DNA of 33,649 bases, taken from positions 1-33,649 of the forward strand of contig SHZI01000018.1 of assembly GCA_009692345.1 (NCBI GenBank), written 5' to 3'. A program made the translations under genes and the position numbers. Shown piece by piece: positions 21,337-29,264 of this stretch. The stretch comes from Gammaproteobacteria bacterium. Lineage in GTDB: Bacteria; Pseudomonadota; Gammaproteobacteria; Steroidobacterales; GCA-2729495. The notes under the pieces were generated by a model. The model worked only from the letters and a program-made list of their open reading frames with translations, ran no database searches and was not told the DNA's origin. Numbering within the stretch: position 1 is the first letter of the stretch; the number at the start of each line of letters is the position of its first letter.

Positions 21337-22736
21337 GTACGCGCCAGCTGTCGGTGTGGGTTGTCGATGACGATGCCTCAGTCCGTTGGGTGCTGGATCG
21401 GGCACTGAACAACGCAGGCATGAATCCCCGCATGTTCGAGTCAGCGGACAGCCTCTTCGAGGCACTGAAGGCCGAACAGCCCGACGTGCTCATCTCCGAT
21501 GTGCGCATGCCGGGCACCGACGGCATGGAGGCGCTGCGCCGGCTGGCCCGGGACGGCTACTCATTTCCGATCATCATCATTACTGCCCACGCCGATCTCG
21601 ACAGTGCCGTGGCGGCCTACCAGGGTGGGGCCTTCGAATACCTGCCCAAGCCCTTCGATGTGGACGATGCGGTCGCGCTGGTGCGCCGGGCGGGCCGCTT
21701 TGGCGCCCGCCCAACCGGCGGCCACGTGGAATCAGACCGGGTCGTGCCCACCATGATTGGCCGGGCCCCGGCGATGCAGGAAGTGTTCCGAACCATCGGC
21801 CGCCTGTCCCGCTCCAGCATGAGTGTGCTGATTACCGGGGCGTCCGGCACCGGTAAGGAGCTGGTGGCCCGCGCCCTGCACGAGCACAGCCCCCGCGCGC
21901 AGAAGCCGTTCATCGCCCTCAACACGACGGCGATTGCCTCCGAGCTCCTCGAGTCCGAGCTGTTCGGCCATGAACGGGGGGCATTTACGGGGGCCGACAG
22001 CCGCCGGATCGGCCGCTTCGAGCAGGCGGATGGCGGGACGCTGTTTCTCGACGAGATCGGCGACATGTCCCCCGCGTTGCAGACGCGACTCCTGCGGGTC
22101 CTGGCAGAGGGCGAGTTCTACCGGGTCGGCGGCCAGCTGCCGATTCGCGTGGACGTCCGGGTCATTGCCGCAACGAATCAGGAGCTCACGGCGGCCGTCC
22201 AGTCCGGAAGGTTCCGTGAGGACCTCTTCCACCGGCTGAACGTCATTCACATCATTGCCCCCCCGCTCCGGGAACGCCGGGAAGACGTTCCCCAGTTGCT
22301 CGATTACTACCTGCGAGAGGCCGCCCGGGAACTGGGGACGCCCCCGAAACGCCTGGTCCCGGAGGCGCTCAACCTGCTGACGCGCTTTGACTGGCCGGGC
22401 AACGTCCGCCAGCTGGTGAATGCCTGCCGGCGGCTGACCGTTACCGCGCCGGGTTCCGAGATCCGTCCGGAGGACATTCCGGACGAGCTGGGTGGCCAGG
22501 GAAGCAGCCGCGCCGGGTCAGCCGACTGGTCGTTGCAACTCGCGCGGTGGGCCGAAGGCGCGCTGCTGGATGACGGTGGGAAGCCACTGCTGGATACCGC
22601 CCTTCCGGAGTTCGAACGGACGCTGATTACGGCCGCTCTTGCCCAGGCTCAGGGGCACCGCCAGGACGCCGCCAGGCGCCTTGGATGGGGGCGCAACACA
22701 CTGGCGCGGAAGATTCGGGAGTACGGGCTCGAGTAG
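21333..22736 (+). CDS. ntrC: NtrC (GlnG), nitrogen-regulation sigma-54 activator
   Basis: Enhancer-binding response regulator that activates sigma-54 promoters such as the one for glnA. The 467-residue protein has a receiver domain with the phosphoacceptor in LISDVRMPGTDG (aspartate 56), an AAA+ domain with Walker A GASGTGKE (169-176), the sigma-54 contact loop GAFTGA (216-221) and Walker B GGTLFLDEIGD, and a Fis-type helix-turn-helix at the end (HRQDAARRLGWGRNTLARKIRE). The ATG overlaps the ntrB stop, so the two are translationally coupled. It probably binds the site at 18057. Confidence 0.98.
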   Translation: MSTRQLSVWVVDDDASVRWVLDRALNNAGMNPRMFESADSLFEALKAEQPDVLISDVRMPGTDGMEALRRLARDGYSFPIIIITAHADLDSAVAAYQGGAFEYLPKPFDVDDAVALVRRAGRFGARPTGGHVESDRVVPTMIGRAPAMQEVFRTIGRLSRSSMSVLITGASGTGKELVARALHEHSPRAQKPFIALNTTAIASELLESELFGHERGAFTGADSRRIGRFEQADGGTLFLDEIGDMSPALQTRLLRVLAEGEFYRVGGQLPIRVDVRVIAATNQELTAAVQSGRFREDLFHRLNVIHIIAPPLRERREDVPQLLDYYLREAARELGTPPKRLVPEALNLLTRFDWPGNVRQLVNACRRLTVTAPGSEIRPEDIPDELGGQGSSRAGSADWSLQLARWAEGALLDDGGKPLLDTALPEFERTLITAALAQAQGHRQDAARRLGWGRNTLARKIREYGLE

Positions 22737-22821
22737 TGGCGGTACGACGCTAAAGTATTGTTCTAAAAGACCTAATACATATAGCCAGTAAACGACATAA
22801 TATCGACACCAAAGTCGACAG
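22737..22821. other. Convergent spacer between ntrC and pyrD
   Basis: An 85-base AT-rich spacer at the shared 3' ends of ntrC and pyrD. A short inverted repeat, TCGAC...GTCGA (22803-22818), is present, but the five-base-pair stem without a T-tract is too weak to call a terminator. Confidence 0.4.
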
Positions 22822-23811
22822 TTAGCCCGCAGTGGCAGGCACCTTAGCGGTTTCTGGCGTGCCACCGGTCTCCAGGGTGCCCGTGAGCTCCGCCACATTC
22901 TTGAGCCCATGCCGCAGCAGGTATTCCGCGATCCCGGCGTTGATCCGGGTACACGCCAGCGGGTCGTAAAACACGGCGGTCCCGATCCCCACTGCGGAGG
23001 CCCCGGCGATCAGAAACTCCAGGGCATCCGTGGCCGTGGTGATCCCGCCCTGGCCGATGATCGGCACCTGGTGGGCGCGGGCCTCCTGGTAGACCTGCCA
23101 GGTCTTGAGCAGGGCGATCGGCTTGATGGCCGGACCGGACAGCCCGCCCTGAACATTGGCCAGCACCGGCCGGCGCTTCTCGACATCCACCGCCATCCCG
23201 GTGAGCGTGTTGATGACGGCAAACGCGTCGGTGCCGGCCTCGATACAGCGGCGCGCATTCTCCCGGATGTCGGTTTGATTGGGCGAAAGCTTGGTAATGA
23301 GCGGCTTGGTCGTCGCCTGCCGGCAGGCGGCCACAACCCGGGCCGAAACCTCCGGGTAGTTGCCAAAGGCCACGCCGCCTTCCTTCACGTTCGGGCAGCT
23401 GATGTTGATCTCGATCGCATCAATCGGGGAATCGTCGAAGCGCCGGCACACCTCGACGTACTCCTCGATGGTGGAGCCGCAGGCATTGGCGATGAAGCGG
23501 GTTTCGCTGAAATCCAGGCCAGGGAGGATGCGGGTGACGACGGCATCCACGCCCGGGTTCTGCAGGCCGATGGCGTTCAGCATGCCCATGGGGGTTTCCA
23601 CAATCCGATGGGGCTCGTTGCCCAGACGGGCGTGCAGCGTCGTGCCCTTCAGGACGATGGCCCCGGCCACCCGGTTAGAGAAGCCAGCCACCCGTGTGTA
23701 TTCTTCCCCAAACCCGACGCATCCCGACAACAGGACAATGGGCGAGGCGAACTTCAGCCCGCAGAAGGTCGTGGCAAGCAGGGCGGAGTGGGCGACGGGG
23801 ATTGGAGACAC
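22822..23811 (-). CDS. pyrD: Dihydroorotate dehydrogenase, class 1B catalytic subunit
   Basis: Flavoprotein of de novo pyrimidine synthesis oxidising dihydroorotate to orotate. The sequence is class 1B: FASPIVLLSGCVGFGEEYTR, the catalytic loop NISCPNVKEGG with its cysteine base, LSPNQTDI, the VLANVQGGLSGPAIKPIAL block, IGQGGITTATDALEFLIAGA, and GIGTAVFYDPLAC. Class 1B enzymes normally need PyrK to pass electrons to NAD. The typical gammaproteobacterial enzyme is the membrane-bound class 2 form. No pyrK lies in the window. The start is the GTG at 23811 (329 residues), four bases from the divergent trmL start; a TTG at 23823 would overlap trmL. Confidence 0.9.
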   Translation of the reverse strand: MSPIPVAHSALLATTFCGLKFASPIVLLSGCVGFGEEYTRVAGFSNRVAGAIVLKGTTLHARLGNEPHRIVETPMGMLNAIGLQNPGVDAVVTRILPGLDFSETRFIANACGSTIEEYVEVCRRFDDSPIDAIEINISCPNVKEGGVAFGNYPEVSARVVAACRQATTKPLITKLSPNQTDIRENARRCIEAGTDAFAVINTLTGMAVDVEKRRPVLANVQGGLSGPAIKPIALLKTWQVYQEARAHQVPIIGQGGITTATDALEFLIAGASAVGIGTAVFYDPLACTRINAGIAEYLLRHGLKNVAELTGTLETGGTPETAKVPATAG

Positions 23812-23815
23812 GGCT

Positions 23816-24271
23816 GTGTTCAATATGATTCTGTTTCGCCCGGAGATCCCTCCGAACACCGGCAACATCATACGCCTCTGCGCCAATACGGGGACCGCAC
23901 TCCATCTCGTCAAGCCGCTGGGTTTCAGCCTGGAAGATGCCCGGCTGCGTCGCGCGGGGCTCGATTATCACGAGTGGGCCACGGTCCGGCAGCACGACAG
24001 CCTTGCGGACTGCCTCGCCAGCCTGGCCGGGCCGCGGGTGTTTGCCCTGTCCACGCGGGGCAGCAGGACCCACTCGGACCCGGTGTTTGCGCAGGGGGAC
24101 ACGTTCCTGCTCGGCTCCGAAACCGGCGGTCTGCCAGCAGAACTTCTGGCCTCGTTCCCCGCAGACCGGATTCTGCGCATCCCCATGCGGACGACGGCGC
24201 GCAGTCTCAATCTGTCCAACGCGGCCGCGATTGTGCTTTACGAAGCCTGGCGGCAACAGGGATTTACCTGA
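23816..24271 (+). CDS. trmL: TrmL, tRNA (cytidine/uridine-34-2'-O)-methyltransferase
   Basis: SPOUT-family enzyme that 2'-O-methylates the wobble nucleotide of tRNA-Leu isoacceptors. From the GTG at 23816 it has 151 residues. The start matches E. coli TrmL, where MLN precedes the conserved PEIPPNTGNIIRLCANTG. The knotted SAM-binding part shows LLGSETGGLPAE, then IPM and ARSLNLSNAAAIVLYEAWR. GGAG lies eight bases before the GTG. The gene is convergent with gpsA (26-base gap) and head-to-head with pyrD. Confidence 0.95.
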   Translation: MFNMILFRPEIPPNTGNIIRLCANTGTALHLVKPLGFSLEDARLRRAGLDYHEWATVRQHDSLADCLASLAGPRVFALSTRGSRTHSDPVFAQGDTFLLGSETGGLPAELLASFPADRILRIPMRTTARSLNLSNAAAIVLYEAWRQQGFT

Positions 24272-24297
24272 CCAGCGGAGCCCAGGGCGCGGGACGG

Positions 24298-25308
24298 CTA
24301 TTCCGGCTTCAGCGCTCGCGCCATCAGGGCCATGACCGCGTCCTGGGGTGACACCTGGTCTTCGAGGACGCGGTAGACCTGCTCGCAGATCGGCATTTCG
24401 AGGCTGAGCCGGTGGGCCACCGCCCGGACGGCACTGGCGGCGAATTGCCCCTCAACCACTTGGCCAATCCGGCGCGCCGCGTCGACAGCAGTCTCACCCC
24501 GGGCGATCGCCAGCCCGAAGCGCCGGTTGCGGGACTGATCGTCCGTGCAGGTCAACACGAGGTCACCCATGCCCGAGAGTCCCATGAAAGTCGCTGCCCG
24601 GGCGCCAAGGGCAGCACCGAGCCGGGTCATCTCCACGAGGCCCCGCGTGATGAGTGCGATGCGCGTGTTGGCACCGAAGCCCAGGCCGTCGGAGATGCCG
24701 GCCCCAATAGCCAGCACGTTCTTCACGGCTCCGCCGACTTCAACGCCAACCATGTCGTCGGATGTATAGGCTCTGAACATACGATCCGACAGTCGGGTTG
24801 CCAGGCTGGCAGCGAACGCGGGATCGCTGGCGGCCACGGTCATGGCGGTTGGCAGACCCGCGCCCACTTCCCGGGCGAAGGTCGGGCCGGACAAGACCGC
24901 TACCGGGACCGCGCTGCCGAGCTCCTCTGCGGCGACTTCGTGGGGCAGACGGCCTGTGCCCTGCTCGAAGCCCTTGGTAGCCCAGGCAATCCGGGTGCCC
25001 GCGCCGAGGGCAGGCCGGAGCGCGGCGAGGGTAGTCCGGAAGGCGTGACTCGGCACGCACACGATCAGTTCTTGATGGGCGCGGACCACTCTCTGCAGGT
25101 CGTCATCCAGCCCCACGCTCTCCGGCAGGGTCACGCCCGGCAGGTACCGGCGATTGATCCGGTGGGTAGCGAGGTCCTGAAGATCCGCCGCGTTGCGGCC
25201 CCAGAGGGTCACTGGCAGTCCACCCCTCGCGAGCTGCACGGCCAGAGCCGTGCCCCAGGACCCGGCGCCGAGTACGGCAATCGGGGTAGCTGCTCTGCCG
25301 GAGGTCAT
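24298..25308 (-). CDS. gpsA: Glycerol-3-phosphate dehydrogenase [NAD(P)+]
   Basis: Cytosolic enzyme reducing dihydroxyacetone phosphate to sn-glycerol-3-phosphate for phospholipid synthesis. The 336-residue protein carries the Rossmann motif VLGAGSWGTALA, the IAWATKGFE segment, LSGPTFAREV, catalytic lysine region GGAVKNVLAIGAGI, and the C-terminal SRNRRFG substrate loop. The ATG at 25308 is followed by eight residues before the Rossmann fold. It follows secB in the conserved rhodanese-grxC-secB-gpsA run. Confidence 0.98.
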   Translation of the reverse strand: MTSGRAATPIAVLGAGSWGTALAVQLARGGLPVTLWGRNAADLQDLATHRINRRYLPGVTLPESVGLDDDLQRVVRAHQELIVCVPSHAFRTTLAALRPALGAGTRIAWATKGFEQGTGRLPHEVAAEELGSAVPVAVLSGPTFAREVGAGLPTAMTVAASDPAFAASLATRLSDRMFRAYTSDDMVGVEVGGAVKNVLAIGAGISDGLGFGANTRIALITRGLVEMTRLGAALGARAATFMGLSGMGDLVLTCTDDQSRNRRFGLAIARGETAVDAARRIGQVVEGQFAASAVRAVAHRLSLEMPICEQVYRVLEDQVSPQDAVMALMARALKPE

Positions 25309-25326
25309 GCCGCCGATCCGGGCGCG

Positions 25327-25869
25327 CTACGCGTTGCCGGCCGGCGGAACACCTGCGGCGCGATTGCCCTGGCCCGCGGCTTGAGCCTGAGCCTGAGCCT
25401 GAGCCTGAGCGAAGAGGGCGGTGAAATCGATCGGCTGGAGCAACAGCTGGGCAAAGCCACCCCGTTGCACGACGGAGGACACCGCTTCGCGAGCGTAGGG
25501 GAACAAGGCATTCGGGCACGCAATGCCAATGATGGCCCGCGCCTCCTCGGCTGGAAAGCCGCTGATCTGGAAGGTGCCCGCCTGCTCCATCTCCACCAGA
25601 AAAACGGTCCGCTGGCCCGCGAGCGCGTGGACGGAGACATGGAGGACTACTTCCGTAACGCCATTGCCCAGGTCCCGATGGGTGGTCCGCAGGCTCAGTT
25701 TGATTTCCGGCTCCAGGCCGCTTTCGGTGAGTATGCCGGGCGAATTGGGGCCCTCGAAGGAGAGGTCCTTGACGTAGATCTGGCGCAGGCCGAACTGGCG
25801 GGCCACGGCCCCGGCGGCGCCGTTGGCGGTGCCGTTGGCGCCCTTGTCAGTGTTCGAAGAATCGTCCAT
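25327..25869 (-). CDS. secB: SecB, protein-export chaperone
   Basis: Tetrameric cytosolic chaperone that keeps precursors unfolded and delivers them to SecA. The core runs from FGLRQIYVKDLSFEGPNSP to NALFPYAREAVSSVVQRGGF, then LLLQPIDFTALFAQ, as in the family. With the ATG at 25869 it has 180 residues, longer than E. coli (155). The additions are a glycine/alanine/asparagine-rich N-terminal tail and a C-terminal tail with five glutamine-alanine repeats. The QA repeats come from a tandem hexanucleotide at 25383-25410. It lies in a co-directional run with grxC upstream and gpsA downstream. Confidence 0.97.
   Translation of the reverse strand: MDDSSNTDKGANGTANGAAGAVARQFGLRQIYVKDLSFEGPNSPGILTESGLEPEIKLSLRTTHRDLGNGVTEVVLHVSVHALAGQRTVFLVEMEQAGTFQISGFPAEEARAIIGIACPNALFPYAREAVSSVVQRGGFAQLLLQPIDFTALFAQAQAQAQAQAAGQGNRAAGVPPAGNA
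25383..25410. repeat. Tandem hexanucleotide GAGCCT (about 4.7 copies) in secB
   Basis: Four exact GAGCCT units plus a partial fifth lie near the 3' end of secB. On the coding strand they encode alternating alanine and glutamine. Copy-number changes would be in frame and alter only tail length. Confidence 0.9.
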
Positions 25870-25888
25870 TTGATTAGCCTCTCGTCGT

Positions 25889-26158
25889 TCAGTGACTGTC
25901 CCGCAACAGCAGGTCAAGTTTGCCTGCCCGTTCCAGGGCCGCCAGGTCGTCGTAGCCGCCCACGTGGGTCGGGCCAATGAAAATCTGCGGAACCGTCCGC
26001 CGCCCTGCCCGCGCGATCATCTCTGCGCGACGTTCAGGCAACGCCTCGATATCGATCTCGGTCACCTGCACGCCCTTGCTGCCCAGAAGTGCGCGCGCAG
26101 CAGCACAATAGGGACACCAGGAGTTGGCATACATCTCGACCGGGGAGTCCCTGTCCAT
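25889..26158 (-). CDS. grxC: Glutaredoxin (GrxC type)
   Basis: Small dithiol oxidoreductase using glutathione. The 89-residue protein has the active site WCPYC (cysteines 15 and 18), the cis-proline segment RTVPQIFIG, and the GGYDDL glutathione-binding stretch near the end. The length is normal for class I glutaredoxins. It lies between the rhodanese gene and secB, the same neighbourhood as in E. coli and Pseudomonas. Confidence 0.97.
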   Translation of the reverse strand: MDRDSPVEMYANSWCPYCAAARALLGSKGVQVTEIDIEALPERRAEMIARAGRRTVPQIFIGPTHVGGYDDLAALERAGKLDLLLRDSH

Positions 26159-26182
26159 CGCCGGTTCGCAGGTCTTTAGGTA

Positions 26183-26617
26183 TCAGGCCTTAACGCGCTT
26201 GGGGCTGATCAGCGGCTGGTTCTCCCGTTGCCAGGCGTCCAGTCCGCCCCCGAGGCTGAAGGCGCCATCGAAACCGGCCGACCGCAGCTTCCGGGCGCTC
26301 TCGATGCTTTCGCCGCCGGTCCCGCAGACCACCACTACAGCCCGCTTCTTCTTGATCTTGCCTTCTTCGCCCTTGGCCAGCTCCGCAGGCATGGTGTTGA
26401 TGGCGCCCACGATATGTCCCGCAGAGAACTGGGTGGCCTCCCGCACATCCACCACCGTGGCGCCATTGTTGATCATGCGAATGGCCTCGGCCACAGTCAC
26501 TTCGAAGGCAGAACGGGCCCGCAGGCGCAGCTCGAATGCGATCACCGCAATCAGCATGAGCGCAGTCCCGGTTACGAGATAGGGATTTGCTGCGGCAAAT
26601 TCGAGGAGTTTGTTCAT
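26183..26617 (-). CDS. Membrane-anchored rhodanese-like protein (YibN type)
   Basis: Single-domain rhodanese tethered to the inner membrane. The 144-residue product has one N-terminal membrane helix (residues ~12-30), then the rhodanese fold with VVDVREATQFSAGHIVGAIN. The active-site loop has cysteine 98 in VVVVCGTGGES, so sulfurtransferase chemistry is possible. The substrate is unknown. It heads the leftward run to gpsA and is divergent from the envC-like gene. A TATAAT sits in the short spacer. Confidence 0.94.
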   Translation of the reverse strand: MNKLLEFAAANPYLVTGTALMLIAVIAFELRLRARSAFEVTVAEAIRMINNGATVVDVREATQFSAGHIVGAINTMPAELAKGEEGKIKKKRAVVVVCGTGGESIESARKLRSAGFDGAFSLGGGLDAWQRENQPLISPKRVKA

Positions 26618-26641
26618 GAGGTCCGATCTGGCTGGCGGCGC

Positions 26642-26647
26642 ATTATA
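26642..26647 (-). promoter_or_regulatory. Candidate -10 element for the rhodanese-grxC-secB-gpsA run
   Basis: A perfect TATAAT on the minus strand lies about 25 bases before the rhodanese ATG in a 54-base divergent spacer. I see no good -35 at 16-18 bases upstream, so the promoter call is tentative. Confidence 0.4.
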
Positions 26648-26671
26648 CCCATGGCCTAAACTGCCCGGACG

Positions 26672-27895
26672 ATGGTCCGTGTGATGCTCTGTCTGGGTTT
26701 GGCGCTGCTTTTGTCCCTGCCACCCGGGCTGGGCGGGGCCGCGGCTGCCACCCGGGCCGAATCTGGCCCTCCCAAGGCTGGCCCTCCCAAGGCTGGCCAG
26801 ACCAAGGCTGGCCAGACCAAGGAGGATCTTGCCCGCGTGCGGGAACGCATTCGGGACCTCGAGAAACAGAATCGCAAGGATCTCAGCCGGCGCGGCGAAC
26901 TCGATCGGCAGCTCCGCGAAGCCGAGACCGCCGCCGCCCGGAGCCGGCAGGACCTCACTAGCACGCGCCGGCAGCTTGCCGCAGCAGAGCAGCGCCTCGT
27001 GGCCCTCAACCAGCAGCTCGCCGGGACGCGGGCGGAACTGGATAAGCAGCGGGGCGCGCTGGCAGGGCAGCTGCGCCTAGCCCACATCACTGGTGGCAGC
27101 GAGCGGGTCAGGGCTGTCTTCAGCCAGCAGGACCCGGCCGAACTGGGTCGTCGCCTGACCTGGCTAGCCTATCTCGCCCGAAGCCGCAGCGAGTTGCTGG
27201 GGTCAATCCGGGCGAGCCTTGAGACTCTGGAGAAGGATCGTCTGGCAGTCGCCAGCCAGCGTGAAGTACTCGCCGAGCTTTCGGCCCGCCGCGCCGCGCA
27301 GCTGGCGGAACTGGACAGCTCCCGCCGGCAACGCTCCACGGTGGTTGCCAGCCTGGATGCGGAAGTGAAGGGCCAGAAGAAGCAGCTGGCCCGGGCCCGG
27401 ACCGAGGCTGCTGCGCTGGAGCGCGTACTGCGGGACATCGAAAGGGCAGCTGCCCAGGCCCGACGGGCGGCGCCGCCTGCGGAGCGCACGCCCGCCGCCC
27501 CGGCCCCGGCGCGACCCCTGGGCAAAGGCCGCTGGCCCGTGGCCGGGGCGATGCTGGCGGATTTCGGCCAGTCCCGGGCTGGCGGCAAGATGCGCTGGGA
27601 TGGGGTCCTCATCGCGGCTCCCGCCGGCACGGAGGTCCGTGCCACCCGCCCCGGCCGGGTCGTCTACGCAGACTGGCTGCCCGGTCTGGGCCTGTTGCTC
27701 GTTCTGGACCATGGGGGCGGTTATCTCAGCCTCTACGGCCACAATCAGGACCTCACCCGTGAGGTCGGCGACCAGGTGGCCGACGGGGATGTGTTTGCCC
27801 ACGTCGGGGATACCGGCGGGCAGCCTCGGCCAGCCCTCTATTTCGAAGTCCGGAAGAACGGCCGGCCGGTGAATCCGCGGCAGTGGGGGAACTGA
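26672..27895 (+). CDS. envC: EnvC-like murein hydrolase activator (coiled coil plus degenerate LytM domain)
   Basis: Periplasmic protein predicted to activate cell-separation amidases. In order: a signal peptide (residues 1-26), a tandem-repeat linker (PPKAG twice, QTKAG twice), a long coiled coil (~50-275) rich in arginine, glutamate and leucine, a proline/alanine linker, and a C-terminal LytM/M23 domain from about 290. The metal-binding positions are degenerate: MRWDGVLI where active enzymes have a histidine-containing HxGxD motif, and ALYFEVR in place of HLHFEVR. SLYGHN keeps one histidine. This fits EnvC, which is enzymatically inactive. It is 407 residues, close to E. coli EnvC (~420). 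Confidence 0.92.
   Translation: MVRVMLCLGLALLLSLPPGLGGAAAATRAESGPPKAGPPKAGQTKAGQTKEDLARVRERIRDLEKQNRKDLSRRGELDRQLREAETAAARSRQDLTSTRRQLAAAEQRLVALNQQLAGTRAELDKQRGALAGQLRLAHITGGSERVRAVFSQQDPAELGRRLTWLAYLARSRSELLGSIRASLETLEKDRLAVASQREVLAELSARRAAQLAELDSSRRQRSTVVASLDAEVKGQKKQLARARTEAAALERVLRDIERAAAQARRAAPPAERTPAAPAPARPLGKGRWPVAGAMLADFGQSRAGGKMRWDGVLIAAPAGTEVRATRPGRVVYADWLPGLGLLLVLDHGGGYLSLYGHNQDLTREVGDQVADGDVFAHVGDTGGQPRPALYFEVRKNGRPVNPRQWGN
26765..26824. repeat. Four tandem 15-base units in the envC-like gene
   Basis: Two exact copies of GGCCCTCCCAAGGCT (26765-26794) are followed by two copies of the variant GGCCAGACCAAGG(CT/AG) (26795-26824). They encode PPKAG, PPKAG, QTKAG and QTKE between the signal peptide and the coiled coil. 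Confidence 0.92.
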
Positions 27896-27995
27896 GCGTC
27901 CCCGTCTCCAGCGCTGCCGCGGACTGTGTTCCAGTCCATGCCTGCCCGGCAAACCCTGTGCTACTGTCCGAGCGCACTGGGGTGTTTGGACGACC

Positions 27996-29264
27996 GTGAA
28001 AGCGTTCTCAGTCAAGGGCTTGCTGCCACTGCTCACCGGGGCGCTGCTGGGCTTTTCCCTGGCGCTGGGCGGTGCCGTGCTGGCCGGCTTCACGCCCACC
28101 ACCTTCAACTCTGCAGAACCGGTCTCGTCGGCGGGGGGGCCACCAACCCCGGTACTGCCGCCTGCCGATGCCCGGGTCCTTGCCGAGATTCTCGCCCGGG
28201 TGAAGCGCGACTATGTGGAAGCGGTGTCCGGACGCCAGCTGATGGATAACGCCGTGCGGGGCATGCTCGCCGAGCTCGACCCCCACTCCCGGTATCTCGA
28301 TCCCGCCGAGTACGAGGAGATTCGCATCAGTACGAGCGGCACCTACTCCGGGGTTGGCCTTGAACTGCAGACGACCGACGGGCGGGTCGGCGTGGTGACG
28401 CCCATTGAAGGTACGCCCGCCGCCCGGGCGGGGATCAAGGCCGGGGACGCGGTTCTGTCAATCGATGGCAAGACTCTCGATGAAGGCAACGTCAGTCAGG
28501 CGATTCTGCGGATGCGCGGCCCCGTGGGCAGCCATGTCCTGCTGACCATTGCCCGGGAAGGACACCCGGAGCCGCTGGCTTTTGATCTGGAGCGCAGCCC
28601 CGTGGAAGTCCACAGTGTTCAGGCGCGGCTGCTGGAACCCGGGTACGCCTACCTGCGGATCTCCCAGTTCAGCGATACGACGGGCAAGGATCTGCGCAGC
28701 AGCCTGGTGCGCCTCAATCAGGAAACAGCCGGCGGCCTGCGCGGCGTCGTGCTGGATCTGCGGGATAATCCCGGCGGGGTGCTGGACGCCGCGGTGGACG
28801 TCGCAGACAGCTTTCTCGAGCGGGGCCTGATCGTCACAGCGAGTGGCCGGTCCCGCGAAGCAACGTTCCGGCACGAGGCAGCTCCTGGCGACCTTCTGGC
28901 CGGGGCCCCGCTGGTTGTTCTGGTCAACGGCGCCTCTGCTTCCGCTTCCGAGATTGTGGCTGGGGCCCTTCAGGACAATCATCGCGCCACCATTGTCGGC
29001 AGCCGCACCTTCGGTAAGGGTTCCGTGCAGACGGTGATGCCCTTGTCCGGCGGACGGGCAATAAAGCTGACGACGTCCCGGTACTTCACGCCCTCCGGCG
29101 TCTCGATCCAGGGCCACGGCATCACGCCCGACGTGGCTCTCGGGGCAGAGGCGGCGGCCACTGGCCTGGATGAGGCGCTGGAGCTGCTGAAGGCCCGTCC
29201 GGCGCTCCTGGCCCAGTCGAACCCGGCCCAACTACACTGGAGACATCGGGCATGGTCGCCTTGA
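27996..29264 (+). CDS. ctpA: C-terminal processing peptidase, S41 family
   Basis: Periplasmic or membrane-anchored serine protease with a PDZ domain. The N-terminal hydrophobic segment (residues ~8-31) is a signal or anchor. The S41 N-terminal part has MLAELDPHSRYLDPAEY, the PDZ domain spans about 112-195 (YSGVGLELQ to RSPVEV), and the catalytic part has LDLRDNPGGVL, the nucleophile serine region NGASASASEI (311-320) and lysine 341 in TFGKGSVQ. The 422-residue length is normal. It follows envC as in Pseudomonas. The GTG start at 27996 fits the signal sequence. Its stop overlaps the next gene's start by 13 bases. Confidence 0.95.
   Translation: MKAFSVKGLLPLLTGALLGFSLALGGAVLAGFTPTTFNSAEPVSSAGGPPTPVLPPADARVLAEILARVKRDYVEAVSGRQLMDNAVRGMLAELDPHSRYLDPAEYEEIRISTSGTYSGVGLELQTTDGRVGVVTPIEGTPAARAGIKAGDAVLSIDGKTLDEGNVSQAILRMRGPVGSHVLLTIAREGHPEPLAFDLERSPVEVHSVQARLLEPGYAYLRISQFSDTTGKDLRSSLVRLNQETAGGLRGVVLDLRDNPGGVLDAAVDVADSFLERGLIVTASGRSREATFRHEAAPGDLLAGAPLVVLVNGASASASEIVAGALQDNHRATIVGSRTFGKGSVQTVMPLSGGRAIKLTTSRYFTPSGVSIQGHGITPDVALGAEAAATGLDEALELLKARPALLAQSNPAQLHWRHRAWSP

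Noticed and set aside
22909-24351. 480-codon plus-strand frame across pyrD and trmL
   Set aside because: It is antisense to pyrD and out of frame with TrmL, whose motifs are clear in another frame.
25959-25968. CCCACGTGGG palindrome in grxC considered as a third parS
   Set aside because: It shares only CACGTG with parS; the flanking GTT(T/C)/(G/A)AAC arms are absent.
27921-27937. Inverted repeat GGACTG-tgttc-CAGTCC between envC and ctpA as a terminator
   Set aside because: Six base pairs with no T-tract, and the downstream gene is co-directional; not supported.
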